From: Arenivirga flava
GTDB taxonomy: Bacteria; Actinomycetota; Actinomycetes; Actinomycetales; Microbacteriaceae
Length of the DNA: 64,000 nt
Direction of reading: 5' to 3'
Assembly (NCBI RefSeq): GCF_030161575.1
Contig: NZ_BSUL01000001.1
Span: 1,841,809-1,905,808, forward strand
The notes beneath the pieces were generated by a model. That model made no database searches, was not told where the DNA came from, and saw only the letters and a list, made by a program, of their open reading frames with translations. Below, piece by piece: positions 1 through 9,147 of this stretch; positions within the stretch are counted from its first letter, which is position 1, and every line of letters begins with the position of its first letter. The translations under genes were made by a program, and so were the position numbers.

Positions 1-1110
1 GAAGTACGACATGTGCACCCCGGTCACGCCCTGCGCCGCCACCATGTAGCCCAGGATGATGATGATCGCGATCAGCACCTGGGAGCCGGTGCCGAGCCCG
101 GGGAAGACGAGGAACGGCGTCACGACGAGGATGCCGCAGAGCACCAGGGTCGTCCGCCGGCGTCCGAACCGGTCCGACAGCGCTCCGGTGAGGAAGGCGG
201 CGATCGCGGCGCAGACGGATGCGGCCAGCTGCACGGGAGGGATGAACGAGGTGTCGACGCCGATGACCGTGGCCAGGTACCCGATCATGAACACCTGATA
301 CGTGTAGGACTGCGTCGAGACGCCCCAGTTCATGAGGATGACCCGCAGCACGCCGCGCTTGCCGTGTCGCGCGACCTCCTTGAGCGGTGCCTGGTTCTTG
401 ACGTCGACGCTCTTCTTGAGCTCCTCGAAGATGGGGCTCTCGGCCATCTTCGCGCGGATGACCGCGGCCGCGATCGTCACGGCGATGCTGCTCCAGAACA
501 CCGCGCGCCATCCCCAGCTCATCAGCGCCTCCTCGGGGAGCTGCTGCACGAGCACCCAGGCCAGCGCGCCGAGCACGGCGCCGAGCGCAGCGCCCACCAT
601 GACGAAGGCCGACAGGCGGCCCCGTCGGCCGAGGGGAGCCGTCTCGGCGAGCAGCGTCGCTCCGCCGGACTGCTCCGCCCCCGCTCCAAATCCCTGCAGG
701 AACCTGCAGGTGACCAGGAGCACGGGAGCGAGGATGCCGATGGTGTGGAAGTCGGGCAGGCAGCCGATCGCGAAGGTGGCGCCGCCCATGAGGAAGAGGG
801 TCGTGACGAGCACCCAACGGCGGCCGTACCGCTCGCCGAAGTGCGCGAAGAACAGGCCGCCGAGGGGCCTCGCCGCGAAGCCGACGGCATAGGCGCTGAA
901 GGCCGCGATGAGCCCCGCGACCGGGGAGATCTCGGGGAAGAAGAGCTTGCCGAAGACGAGCGCCGAGGCCGTTCCGTAGATCACGAAATCGTAGTTCTCG
1001 AGCATCGTGCCCACGAGCCCCGCGGTCGCCGCTCGGCGGACGTTCGCGGGGTCCGCCGGTTGCAGCTGACTCTGCGGGATCTCCTCGCCTGCCGCTGGTA
1101 CGTCTGCCAT
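1..1110 (-). CDS. MFS transporter, MHS (metabolite:H+ symporter) family, 3' end outside window
   Basis: An inner-membrane proton symporter for a small organic acid or osmolyte, resembling the ShiA/ProP/KgtP group. The visible 370 residues hold about ten hydrophobic segments. A LENYDFVIYG stretch near the N-terminus matches the MHS-family signature, and GERYGRRW and DRFGRRR match the conserved MFS loop 2-3 and 8-9 motifs. The start at 1110 is chosen because GAGGAGG lies 8 nt upstream; an ATG 9 nt earlier sits too close to that site. The gene runs off the left edge, so the last two membrane segments are missing. It lies about 100 bp downstream of a 2-hydroxyacid dehydrogenase, so a hydroxy- or keto-acid substrate is plausible, but this is inference. 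Confidence 0.85.
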   Translation of the reverse strand, partial: MADVPAAGEEIPQSQLQPADPANVRRAATAGLVGTMLENYDFVIYGTASALVFGKLFFPEISPVAGLIAAFSAYAVGFAARPLGGLFFAHFGERYGRRWVLVTTLFLMGGATFAIGCLPDFHTIGILAPVLLVTCRFLQGFGAGAEQSGGATLLAETAPLGRRGRLSAFVMVGAALGAVLGALAWVLVQQLPEEALMSWGWRAVFWSSIAVTIAAAVIRAKMAESPIFEELKKSVDVKNQAPLKEVARHGKRGVLRVILMNWGVSTQSYTYQVFMIGYLATVIGVDTSFIPPVQLAASVCAAIAAFLTGALSDRFGRRRTTLVLCGILVVTPFLVFPGLGTGSQVLIAIIIILGYMVAAQGVTGVHMSYF

Positions 1111-1212
1111 GATCCATGCCTCCTCGAATGGTTCATCGTCCGATCGGTCGGGCGTCGTCGCCCACGGCGGCGGCGCGCACGGTCCGGGCGCCGCCGAGTC
1201 GAAGCGCCGCGG

Positions 1213-2201
1213 TCAGCGGCCGGTGAGGACCACGCGCTCCAGATCGTCGCCTCGGGCGAGGAGCTGGAGGTTGCGCGCGATGTCGCGCACGCGGCCGCGG
1301 AAGGTCTGGGTGGTGACGCCCGAGATGTGGGGGGTCATGAAGACGTTGTCGAGCAGCTCGAACGGCTGCTCGGCGGGCCTGGCCGCCGCGCCCGCCGTCG
1401 GGTACGCGTACCAGGTGTCGATGACGGCTCCGCCGATGCGGCGCTCGGCCAAGGCGGTGTAGAGCGCCGCAGGGTCGACCACTGCCCCGCGCGCCACGTT
1501 GACGAGCATCGCGTCCGGTCCGAGCCGCCACAGCTCGTGCTCGCCGATGAGGTGCCGGGTCTCGGCTCGCAAGGGCAGGCACAGCACCAGCACGTCGGCC
1601 TCGTCGAGCAGCTGGTGCAGCCGGTCCACGGTCGCCGTCCAGGCGAGCCCCTCCGCGGAGCTTCCCGACCGCGACACCGCGATGCCGCGTGCGCCCAACG
1701 CCCGGAAGGCCTGCCAGGCGCGCCGACCGATATGGCCGAGGCCGACGAAGCCGACCGTCGCGCCGTCGAGGCCGGACGACTGCTGCAGAGCAGGATCGTA
1801 GACGGGCGAGGCCCAGCGCCCGTGCCGGAGCGCGGCGTCCTGCTGCTGCAGCCGCCGGCGCATGAGGACGGTGGTGGCGACCGCGTACTCCGCGATCGAT
1901 GCTTCGTGGTGGAAGGTGTTGGCGACGGCGACCCCGGGCGGCAGCGCCTGCTCGTCGATGCCGTCGACACCCGCTCCGGCCACGTGCACGAGCCGGAGCG
2001 CGTCGGCGGCGGCCGTGAAGGGGGTGGTGAAGCGCGGCCCGACGAGCACGTGCGCGCCCGGCAGGGCCGGGCGATCGTCGCGTCGTCCCGCCGCTCCAAC
2101 CACCGGAACCGAGTGCCTCGGGGGCTCGACGATTCGAGCAGCTCCCGATGCGGATGCAGGTTGCCATCGGCGACGACGACGTCGAGCGCGTGCTGCGGCA
2201 T
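1213..2201 (-). CDS. D-isomer-specific 2-hydroxyacid dehydrogenase (one frame change near 2120)
   Basis: NAD(P)-dependent reductase of 2-keto acids. The start at 2201 (MPQHALDVVV) has GAGAGGAG 6 nt upstream. That frame gives the first ~30 residues, and then a frame change is needed to reach the rest. Adding one C to the C5 run (2120-2124 on the plus strand) joins the two frames and gives about 329 residues. The Rossmann motif GLGHIG, the NVARGAVVD segment carrying the catalytic Arg, and TPHISG with the catalytic His are all visible. The usual DVFEPEP segment is replaced by DTWYAYP, as in a subgroup of these enzymes, so the normal Glu is not evident. Substrate unknown. It follows the alpha-galactosidase by about 106 bp on the same strand. 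Confidence 0.8.
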
Positions 2202-2307
2202 GCTGATCTCCTCTCGCAGGACGAGGGGATCGATCGCCGAATCGGATCACCTCGTCGTGACCTCCAGGTGGGCAAAACATACCGCCCTTTTGCTCCGAAG
2301 GTAATAC

Positions 2308-4482
2308 CTACGAGGATTTGCGAGGCATGCAGACCGCCGTCGCGCGGATCAGCACCAGCCGATCGGCGCCGAGCAGCGGTGCGGCGAGCCCGATCCGCCC
2401 CAGCACCTCGCCGCTCAGCTCGACGCCGTTCTCCACCCAGCCGGGCAGCGCGCCGCGGTGGATGGATCGCGCCGACGGCTCCTGCACCCGCACGCGGTAG
2501 CGGCGTGCCGGGTCGAGGCCGGGCAGCAGGATGCGGCCGAACGGCGCGTCGAGAGCGTGGTCGACGACCGCCATCCTGAACAGCGCATCCGATCCGTCCT
2601 GCGACACGACGCCCTCCACCTCCACGGCGGGGATGATCGGATCCGCGTGCACCACCCGGCCGCCGTGCAGCAGCGGGCGCAGCTCCTTGTGCAGGGCGAT
2701 CCAGGCGCGCAGGGTGTCGAGGTCCGCATCCGGCGTGCTCGTGAGATCCCACTCGATGCCGAAGTGCCCCCACACGGCGGTGCCGGCGCGGTAGTCGAGG
2801 TCGAGGGTGCGCCCGGTCGAGTGGTCCTGGTCGGCTCCGACGTGCGTGCCGAGCAGCTCCGGCGGCAGCAGCAGCGAGATCCAGCGCTGCATGCGCTGGC
2901 GCTCGTGCGCGTCGATGCAGTCGCTCACCCAGACGCGGTCGGCGTGCTCCATGATGCCGAGATCCACGCGTCCGCCGCCGCCGCAGCACGACTCGATCTC
3001 GAGGTCGGGATGCGCCGCTCTCAGCTCGGCGAGGAGCCGGTAGGTCGCGAGGGTCTGCGCCCGCACCCCGGGCGCGAAGGAGGGCTGGTGGCCGGCGTCG
3101 ACGAGCGGACGGTTGTGGTCCCACTTGATGTAGTCGATGCGGTACTCGGCGACCAGGGCCGACATCCGCTCGAGGACGTACGCGAAGGCCTCCGGGTTGC
3201 CGAGGTCGAGCACGTGCTGCTGGCGGGAGGGCACGCCCGGGCCGCGCTCGGTGCCGAGCACCCACTCCGGGTGCGTGCGGGCCAGCTCGGAATCGAGGCT
3301 GACCATCTCGGGCTCGAACCACAGGCCGAACTCCATGCCCAGCGCGTGCACGCGGTCGGCGAGCGGACCGAGCCCGTCCGGCCAGACGTCCGGGTCGACG
3401 ACCCAGTCGCCCAGGCCCGCGTCGTCGGCGCGGCGGCCGAGGAACCAGCCGTCGTCGAGCACGAAGCGCTCCACGCCGACGGCGGCGGCGCGCTCGGCGA
3501 GCTCGAGCAGCCGCGGCAGGTCGTGGTCGAAGTAGACGGCCTCCCACGTGTTGAGGATGATGGGCCGGCGCGTCGCGGGATGCTGCGGGCGCGCCCGCAG
3601 GAAGTCGTGGACGCGGCCGGCGAAGGCGTCGAGCCCCTCGCCCCACGAGGCGACCAGCCACGGCGAGGAGTAGGACTCGCCGTGGGCGAGCACGGCCTCG
3701 CGCGGCAGCAGCAGCTCGCCGCCGCGCAGCAGCTGCCAGGCGTTCGTCGTGCGCTCGGCCGCCATGACGCCGTTGCCCGACCAGGCCAGGTGCACGCCCC
3801 AGACGGCGCCGCGCCGCCAGCCGAAGCCGGGCTCGCCGGCGATGAGCACGGTCGCGTTGTCGTGGCCGGGGCGGCCTCCCCAGGCCTCGCGCGCCCAGCG
3901 GCCGGTCTCGAGGCGGTGCCGCTGCGGGGTGCGCTCGCGGGTGTGCCGCCCCGTCATGTCGAGCAGCTCGCTCGCGCTGAGCGGCACCGGCAGGCCGGGC
4001 TCGAGACCGGTGACCTCGTAGCCGTCCGGGCCGAGGTTGCGCAGGCTCGCGCGCACCCGCACGACGCCGGAGGGGTGCAGCTCGAGCTCGGTCGTGAGCT
4101 CCAGCTCGGTCGCCTCATCGAGGGCGGTGCTCAGCAGGCGCACGGCACCCGCGGGGCCGTGCGCCCATCCGCTCTCCCCCGCCTCCTGCACCACGTGGTC
4201 GACCCGCGAGGGCCCGAAGGACCAGGCCGCGCCGTCGCGGTGGCCGAGCAGGCCGGGATGGCCGAGCCAGCCCGTCGAGTGCAGCGGCACGACGCCGACG
4301 TTCGGCTGCGCGTAGACGACGGAGTCGCCCACGGGGCGGGCCAGCGCCGGGAGCAGGGCGGACACGTCGTCGTCGTCGACGGCCGTGCCCCAGTGCAGAA
4401 CGGTCGGCAGCTCGTCGGCGACGGTGCGCAGGATGAGGCTGGTGCCGCCGCGGCGGAGGTGGACGACGGGAGAGGAGGTCAT
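2308..4482 (-). CDS. alpha-galactosidase, glycoside hydrolase family 36
   Basis: Cytoplasmic retaining enzyme of 724 aa that releases alpha-linked galactose from melibiose, raffinose-type sugars or similar. The N-terminal beta-sandwich leads into a TIM barrel containing DDGWFLGRR and GLWFEPEMVS. The nucleophile is D455 in YIKWDHNRP and the acid/base is D521 in WVSDCID, following a CCGGGGRVD glycine loop. Length is typical of bacterial GH36. The start at 4482 has GAAGGA 7 nt upstream; an upstream ATG at 4623 would add 47 low-quality residues running into the intergenic hairpin. No signal peptide is seen, fitting the sugar importer encoded directly upstream. It is the last gene of the divergent alpha-galactoside operon. 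Confidence 0.93.
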   Translation of the reverse strand: MTSSPVVHLRRGGTSLILRTVADELPTVLHWGTAVDDDDVSALLPALARPVGDSVVYAQPNVGVVPLHSTGWLGHPGLLGHRDGAAWSFGPSRVDHVVQEAGESGWAHGPAGAVRLLSTALDEATELELTTELELHPSGVVRVRASLRNLGPDGYEVTGLEPGLPVPLSASELLDMTGRHTRERTPQRHRLETGRWAREAWGGRPGHDNATVLIAGEPGFGWRRGAVWGVHLAWSGNGVMAAERTTNAWQLLRGGELLLPREAVLAHGESYSSPWLVASWGEGLDAFAGRVHDFLRARPQHPATRRPIILNTWEAVYFDHDLPRLLELAERAAAVGVERFVLDDGWFLGRRADDAGLGDWVVDPDVWPDGLGPLADRVHALGMEFGLWFEPEMVSLDSELARTHPEWVLGTERGPGVPSRQQHVLDLGNPEAFAYVLERMSALVAEYRIDYIKWDHNRPLVDAGHQPSFAPGVRAQTLATYRLLAELRAAHPDLEIESCCGGGGRVDLGIMEHADRVWVSDCIDAHERQRMQRWISLLLPPELLGTHVGADQDHSTGRTLDLDYRAGTAVWGHFGIEWDLTSTPDADLDTLRAWIALHKELRPLLHGGRVVHADPIIPAVEVEGVVSQDGSDALFRMAVVDHALDAPFGRILLPGLDPARRYRVRVQEPSARSIHRGALPGWVENGVELSGEVLGRIGLAAPLLGADRLVLIRATAVCMPRKSS

Positions 4483-4507
4483 CAGGCGATCCTTCAGGAG
4501 AACGGGG

Positions 4508-4535
4508 CCGGCCCGCCACTGCTGCGGCGGGCCGG
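4508..4535 (-). promoter_or_regulatory. intercistronic hairpin between binding protein and alpha-galactosidase
   Basis: A perfect 10-bp inverted repeat (4508-4517 with 4526-4535, 8-nt loop) lies in the 67-bp gap after the solute-binding protein gene. No T-tract follows, so I read it as an mRNA-stabilising or partial-attenuation hairpin. Such hairpins commonly let a binding protein be expressed above downstream genes. This role is inferred from position. Confidence 0.5.
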
Positions 4536-4549
4536 CGCGGTGGGGTGCG

Positions 4550-5896
4550 TCAGTCGGCGTGCTCGGCGAAGATCGCCGCGCTCGCCTCGTCCATCTCGGC
4601 GAAGACGTCGCTGTCGCGCTCACCGGTCCAGAACAGCTCGGACATCGACGAGACGGTGCTCTGCACCTCGGTGCCGCCGGAGAAGAGCGGCGACTCGTAC
4701 AGCGTGCCGTCCTCGAACTGCACCGTGAAGGCGCTCGTGTCGATGCCCTGCTCGGCGAACGCCTCGGTCGTCGCGGTCATCGCCTCGGCGATGGACGGGA
4801 AGAAGGTGCCGTCGGCGCCGGCGAGCGTCTGGCACTCCTCGGTGCCGAGGTAGGAGATCCACTCCCAGGCCGCATCCTCGTGCTCCGTGCCCGCCCAGAT
4901 GACGTCGGCGTTCGATCCGGAGAGCGCGCGGCGCTCGCCGATCGGGCCGACGACGCTCGGCGCGGAGCCGACGTTCACGCCGTCGAGGGCCGCGAAGGTG
5001 TTGAGGTTCCAGGAGCCGCTCTGCACCATCGCGACGGAGCCGGAGCCCAGCTGCTCGGCGATGCCGGTCGTGAACTCCTCGAAGTCGGGCGTGTAGCCCT
5101 TCGCGACGAGCGATCGGATCCACTCGGCCGTCGCCACGTAGTCGTCGTCCTCGTACTGGAAGGTGGTCGGCCAGTTCTCGGCGTCGCCGAGCTCCCACCC
5201 GGTGGTCGGCGCGAATTGGGCCCAGGTGTCCTGGCCGTTGATGCCGCCGCCGGTGAGCGTGCTCATGCCGTAGACCGCGACCGAGTCGGCGTCGAAGCCG
5301 GCCTCGTCGCCGCGCACGCCGTTCGTGTCGACGGTCAGGCGGGCGATGACGTCCTCGAACGTGCCGCCATCCTCGGGGTTCCAGGTCATAGTCGCGACGT
5401 CCTCGGCGGTGAGGCCGGCCTCGGCGAGCAGGTCCTGGTCGTAGAAGAAGGCCATCGTCGACCAGTCCTTCGGCAGGCCGTAGACGCTGCCGTCCTTGTA
5501 CTCGCCCCAGGTGGTGAGCCCGATCGCGTAGCGGTCGAGGTCGAAGCCCGACTCGTCGATGCGGTCCTCCAGCGGCAGCAGCTGCCCCTGGTCGGCGAAC
5601 TCGGGGTAGTAGGAGGGGTGGTTCATGAAGGTATCGGGGGCGTTGCCGCCCACGAAGCCGGCCGTGATCTTGGCCCAGTAGTCGTCCCAGACGTACTGCT
5701 TGATCTCGACGTCGATGGCCGGGTTCGCGTCCTCGAACGCGGTCTCGCAGGCGGCGTAGGAGACGGCCTGCTTGTCGTCCCAGGTCCACCAGCTGATGGT
5801 CTCGGTGCCGGAGTCGCCTCCGGTCGAGCAGCCGGCGATGGGGATCATGACGAGCACGCCGAACGCGGACGCGGCGAGCAGCTTCTTGGTGGTCAT
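4550..5896 (-). CDS. ABC sugar transporter, solute-binding lipoprotein
   Basis: Extracellular binding protein of 448 aa for an oligosaccharide importer (family 1, CUT1 class). The N-terminus is a lipoprotein signal: MTTKK, a hydrophobic core, then lipobox IAGC with the lipidated Cys near residue 24. The mature part shows the family pattern, with ISWWTWDDKQ at its start and WAGTEHEDAAWEWI near the middle. It is the third gene of the operon (permease, permease, binding protein, alpha-galactosidase), which makes an alpha-galactoside the likely ligand; the sequence itself does not show specificity. The start at 5896 has an AAGGAG-like site just upstream. Confidence 0.92.
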   Translation of the reverse strand: MTTKKLLAASAFGVLVMIPIAGCSTGGDSGTETISWWTWDDKQAVSYAACETAFEDANPAIDVEIKQYVWDDYWAKITAGFVGGNAPDTFMNHPSYYPEFADQGQLLPLEDRIDESGFDLDRYAIGLTTWGEYKDGSVYGLPKDWSTMAFFYDQDLLAEAGLTAEDVATMTWNPEDGGTFEDVIARLTVDTNGVRGDEAGFDADSVAVYGMSTLTGGGINGQDTWAQFAPTTGWELGDAENWPTTFQYEDDDYVATAEWIRSLVAKGYTPDFEEFTTGIAEQLGSGSVAMVQSGSWNLNTFAALDGVNVGSAPSVVGPIGERRALSGSNADVIWAGTEHEDAAWEWISYLGTEECQTLAGADGTFFPSIAEAMTATTEAFAEQGIDTSAFTVQFEDGTLYESPLFSGGTEVQSTVSSMSELFWTGERDSDVFAEMDEASAAIFAEHAD

Positions 5897-5946
5897 GCGG
5901 GAACTCCTTCGTTCTGGGTGATGCAGGGGGTTGCGGGGAGGTGGGG

Positions 5947-6906
5947 TCACTTGACGCCGGAGAAGCCCAGCGAGTTGACGATGCGTCGGCCGAAGACCAG
6001 GAAGACCAGCAGCATCGGCAGCGCCGCGAGCAGGGCGGCGGCCATGAGGCCGGCCCAGTCGGGCTGCGCCTGCGGCGACGACTGCTTGAAGACGCCGAGC
6101 GCGAGCGTGAGCGGCTGCACCGACTCGTCGTTGGCGACGAGCAGCGGCCAGAAGTAGTCGTTCCAGTAGGTGATGAAGCCGAGGATCGAGATCGTGGTGA
6201 TGGGTCCGGAAGCCAGCGGGATGGTGATGCGGAAGAGGATGCGCAGCCGGCTGGCGCCGTCGAGCATCGCCGCCTCCTCGATCTCGCTGTTCATGCCGAG
6301 GAAGAACTGCCGCAGGAAGAAGATGTTGAAGGCCGAGAAGAGGGCACCGGGCAGGATGAGGCCGGCGAAGCTGTCGAGCAGCCCCAGCTCCTTGATGGTC
6401 ACGAAGTTCGGCAGCAGGGTGAGGATGCCCGGGATCATGAGCGCCGAGAACAGGATGCCGAAAACGAGGTCGCGCCCCTTCCACTGCAGCCGCGAGAACG
6501 CGTAGGCCGCGAGGGTTGCGAAGAACACCTGGCAGAGCGTGGCGACGCCGGCGTAGATCACGGAGTTCACCACGAAGCCGCCGAGGTTCACCGAGACGCC
6601 CGAGCCGCCCTCGGCCTGGGCGTCGGCGGCGCTCTGCAGGCCGAGCACGCGGCCGAACGGTCCCCAGGTGAAGTCGACGGGCAGCAGCGAGGCGGGGTTC
6701 TGGATGAGCGCGAAGTTGTCGCTGAGCGCGGTGCGCAGCATCCAGGCGAAGGGGAAGACCGTGATGAGCACGACGACCGCGAGATAGACCCACGCGAGGG
6801 CGCGCCCCGGGCTGAGCCTGCGACGGCCGGCGAGGCGCCGGGCGGCGGGCGCCTCCGGCTCGGTGGCGGAAGCGGATGCGGGTGCGGGTGCGGTGGTGAT
6901 GGCCAT
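5947..6906 (-). CDS. ABC sugar transporter permease, MalG type
   Basis: Integral membrane subunit (319 aa, about six hydrophobic segments) of the alpha-galactoside importer. The first ~35 residues are an Ala/Pro/Ser-rich cytoplasmic tail. The EAA loop that contacts the ATPase is visible as EEAAMLDGASRLRILFRITIP. No ATPase gene lies in the operon; CUT1 systems in actinobacteria often share a MsiK/UgpC-type ATPase encoded elsewhere, and I assume that here. The start ATG at 6906 lies 11 bp after the upstream permease stop, consistent with translational coupling. Confidence 0.92.
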   Translation of the reverse strand: MAITTAPAPASASATEPEAPAARRLAGRRRLSPGRALAWVYLAVVVLITVFPFAWMLRTALSDNFALIQNPASLLPVDFTWGPFGRVLGLQSAADAQAEGGSGVSVNLGGFVVNSVIYAGVATLCQVFFATLAAYAFSRLQWKGRDLVFGILFSALMIPGILTLLPNFVTIKELGLLDSFAGLILPGALFSAFNIFFLRQFFLGMNSEIEEAAMLDGASRLRILFRITIPLASGPITTISILGFITYWNDYFWPLLVANDESVQPLTLALGVFKQSSPQAQPDWAGLMAAALLAALPMLLVFLVFGRRIVNSLGFSGVK

Positions 6907-6917
6907 GGTCGCGCCTT

Positions 6918-7865
6918 TCAGCCCTGGTCCGATTCGGAGGCGCGCAGCAGTCGCATCTGCGCGAAGGAGATGACGATGAGCATCGCGAAGAGCACCAGCG
7001 ACATCGCGGACGCGTACCCGAAGTCGAACTGCCCGAAGGCCTTGTCGTAGATGTACATCTGCAGCACGAGCGAGGCGTTCGCCGGCCCGCCCTTGGTGGT
7101 CACCTGCACGATGTCGAAGACCTGGAACGCCCCGATGACGGTGAGCACGAGCACCATCGCCATGATCGGCCGCAGCAGCGGCAGGGTAAGACGGCGGAAC
7201 ATCTGCACCTCGCCGGCGCCGTCGAGCTTGCCGGCCTCGTAGATCTGCGGCGGGATCGTCTGCAGCCCCGCGAAGACGAGGATGGTCGTGTAGCCCGCGG
7301 TCTTCCAGACGGTGATGAGCGCGAGGGTCGGCACCACCCATCCCTTGTCCGTGAGGAAGCCGACCGCGTCGCCGCCGAGCGCCTCGATCGCGATGTTCAC
7401 GATGCCGAGCTGGCGGTCGAGCATCCAGGAGAAGACGACGGCCGCGACGACGTTCGAGATGAGGAACGGCAGGATCACGACCGAGCGGATGGCGGTGGAG
7501 CTGGTCAGGCGGTGCAGCACGACCGCGGTGGTCACCGACACGAGCATGGTGAGCGCGACCGTGAGGATGACGAAGTAGATCGTCGTGCCGAGCGACGACC
7601 AGAACTTGGCATCGCCGCCGAGCTCGACGAAGTTGTCGAGGCCGATCCACTCGGGATCGCTGAGCACGCGGTAGTCGGTGAAGCTCAGGTACACGCCGCG
7701 CAGCGCCGGGTACGCGGCGAAGACGATGAAGCCGAGGATCGACGGCGCGATGAGCAGCCAGGCGAGCCTGGCGTCGCCGCGGCGCGCGCTGGAGGCGGAG
7801 GACCGCGGGGGTCGGAGGGTGGCGCGTCCGGCGGGAGCCGGGGCGGTGATGCGCTCGGTGGTCAC
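6918..7865 (-). CDS. ABC sugar transporter permease, MalF/UgpA type
   Basis: First gene of the alpha-galactoside operon, 315 aa with six predicted membrane segments after a basic, Arg/Ala-rich N-terminus. The motif YEAGKLDGAGEVQMFRRLTLP is the EAA coupling loop. The start codon is GTG at 7865, supported by AAGGAG 5 nt upstream; no ATG suits. It forms the translocation pore with the next gene product. Its promoter region is shared with the divergent LacI-type regulator at 8052 and holds repeated operator-like sites. Confidence 0.92.
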   Translation of the reverse strand: MTTERITAPAPAGRATLRPPRSSASSARRGDARLAWLLIAPSILGFIVFAAYPALRGVYLSFTDYRVLSDPEWIGLDNFVELGGDAKFWSSLGTTIYFVILTVALTMLVSVTTAVVLHRLTSSTAIRSVVILPFLISNVVAAVVFSWMLDRQLGIVNIAIEALGGDAVGFLTDKGWVVPTLALITVWKTAGYTTILVFAGLQTIPPQIYEAGKLDGAGEVQMFRRLTLPLLRPIMAMVLVLTVIGAFQVFDIVQVTTKGGPANASLVLQMYIYDKAFGQFDFGYASAMSLVLFAMLIVISFAQMRLLRASESDQG

Positions 7866-7929
7866 GATGACTCCTTCGTCTCGTCGCGACCTCGGGGAGT
7901 GGTCGCTCGATCGATGCGGCGACGATGAC

Positions 7930-7952
7930 TTTATCGATCGCTTTATCGATCA
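7930..7952. promoter_or_regulatory. candidate LacI-family operator, two tandem sites
   Basis: Two copies of TTTATCGATC (7930-7939 and 7942-7951), 12 bp apart, lie in the 186-bp gap between the divergent permease and lacI-type genes. Each contains the self-complementary core ATCGAT. AT-rich sites with a central CG and dyad symmetry are typical of LacI/GalR proteins. The likely role is repression of the transport operon, and perhaps autoregulation, released by an alpha-galactoside. Confidence 0.6.
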
Positions 7953-8051
7953 AGAGGATACGATGAACGCGTCGGGCGTGAATGTCAAGCGGCGCCCGCG
8001 ATCGTCGAGGGAGACCGACCGGATGCGCGACCACCTGCACGAGCCCGGCGC

Positions 8052-9077
8052 ATGACCGCGCGCCGTCGTCGTCCCGCATCCGCTGCCCGCCCGCGTATCA
8101 AGGACGTCGCGCTCGCCGCGGGCGTCTCGGCGCAGACGGTCTCGAACGTGCTCAACGACAAGCCCGGCTTCACCGAGGAGACCCGCGACCGGGTGCTGCA
8201 GGCCGTGGCCGAGATCGGTTACATCCGCGACGCGGCCGCCCGCGCGCTGCGCACCGGGCAGTCGCGGCGCATCGCGTTCAGCATGAACAGCGACAACCTC
8301 GACCCGCGCAACCCGTTCGCGCTCACTTTCCTGCAGGCCGCCATGACCACGGCCAGCGAGCTCGACCGGCGGGTGATCGTGCTCATGCACGAGCGTGAGG
8401 AGGACGGCTCGTTCGCCGCCGACCTCGCCGACCGCGAGGCCGACGGCTTCCTGCTCGCCAACAGCGGCCCCGGCGACTACCGGGTGCGCCTGCTCGAGCA
8501 GGCCGGCGTGCCGTACGCGCTCATGGGCCGCACCGCGCCCGGTCAGTCGCAGGCCTGGATCGACATCGACAACGCCGCCGCCATGACCGGGGCGGTCGAC
8601 CGGGTGGTCGAGCACGGCTTCACGCGCGTGGCCTACGCCGGCTACGCCGACGGCGGCGCCTGGCTGCAGGACCGTCTCGACGGCACCCGCGCGCGCCTCG
8701 CGCACCACGGCCTCGCGCTGCGCGACGACTTCGTGCTGGAGGCGTCCCTGCCCGAGCTCGAGCCGTGGGTGCGCGCGCTGCTGCAGCGGGAGGACCGACC
8801 GGATGCGATCGTCACCGCGAGCGACTCCATCGGCATCATGGTCGTCAACGTCGCGCACGCGCTCGGGCTCGACGTGGGCGGCCACCTGGCGGTCACGGGA
8901 TTTGACGGGGGCGTGCTGGCGACCACCGTCATCCCTCCGCTCACGACCGTCGAGATCCCGGTCGCCGAGATCGCGAGCCGGCTCATGCACCGGCTCGTCG
9001 ACGAGATCGAGCGGGGCCGGACGGATGCGCCGGGCGAGATCATCGCCACGGCGTTGCAGGAGGGACGCACGGCGTAG
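8052..9077 (+). CDS. LacI-family transcriptional regulator
   Basis: DNA-binding repressor of 341 aa. The N-terminal helix-turn-helix reads IKDVALAAGVSAQTVSNVL, the standard LacI headpiece, followed by the hinge and a periplasmic-binding-protein-like sugar domain from about residue 70 to the end. The effector is unknown; divergence from the alpha-galactoside operon suggests that it controls that operon through the sites at 7930-7952. The Shine-Dalgarno sequence before 8052 is weak (GAGCCCGG). The protein ends at the normal point for the family. Confidence 0.92.
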   Translation: MTARRRRPASAARPRIKDVALAAGVSAQTVSNVLNDKPGFTEETRDRVLQAVAEIGYIRDAAARALRTGQSRRIAFSMNSDNLDPRNPFALTFLQAAMTTASELDRRVIVLMHEREEDGSFAADLADREADGFLLANSGPGDYRVRLLEQAGVPYALMGRTAPGQSQAWIDIDNAAAMTGAVDRVVEHGFTRVAYAGYADGGAWLQDRLDGTRARLAHHGLALRDDFVLEASLPELEPWVRALLQREDRPDAIVTASDSIGIMVVNVAHALGLDVGGHLAVTGFDGGVLATTVIPPLTTVEIPVAEIASRLMHRLVDEIERGRTDAPGEIIATALQEGRTA

Positions 9078-9147
9078 TGCCGCTCCTCCGCGCCCCGTGC
9101 CGCTCAGGTGCGAGGATCGAGGCGAGCGGATGCCGGGAGGAGCGGAC

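Noticed and set aside
2202..2307. The purine-rich leader before the dehydrogenase considered as a glycine-type riboswitch
   Set aside because: Key conserved junction sequences of known glycine aptamers were not found.
2458..4728. A 756-codon plus-strand frame antisense to the alpha-galactosidase
   Set aside because: Shadow of the GH36 gene; low-complexity product without motifs.
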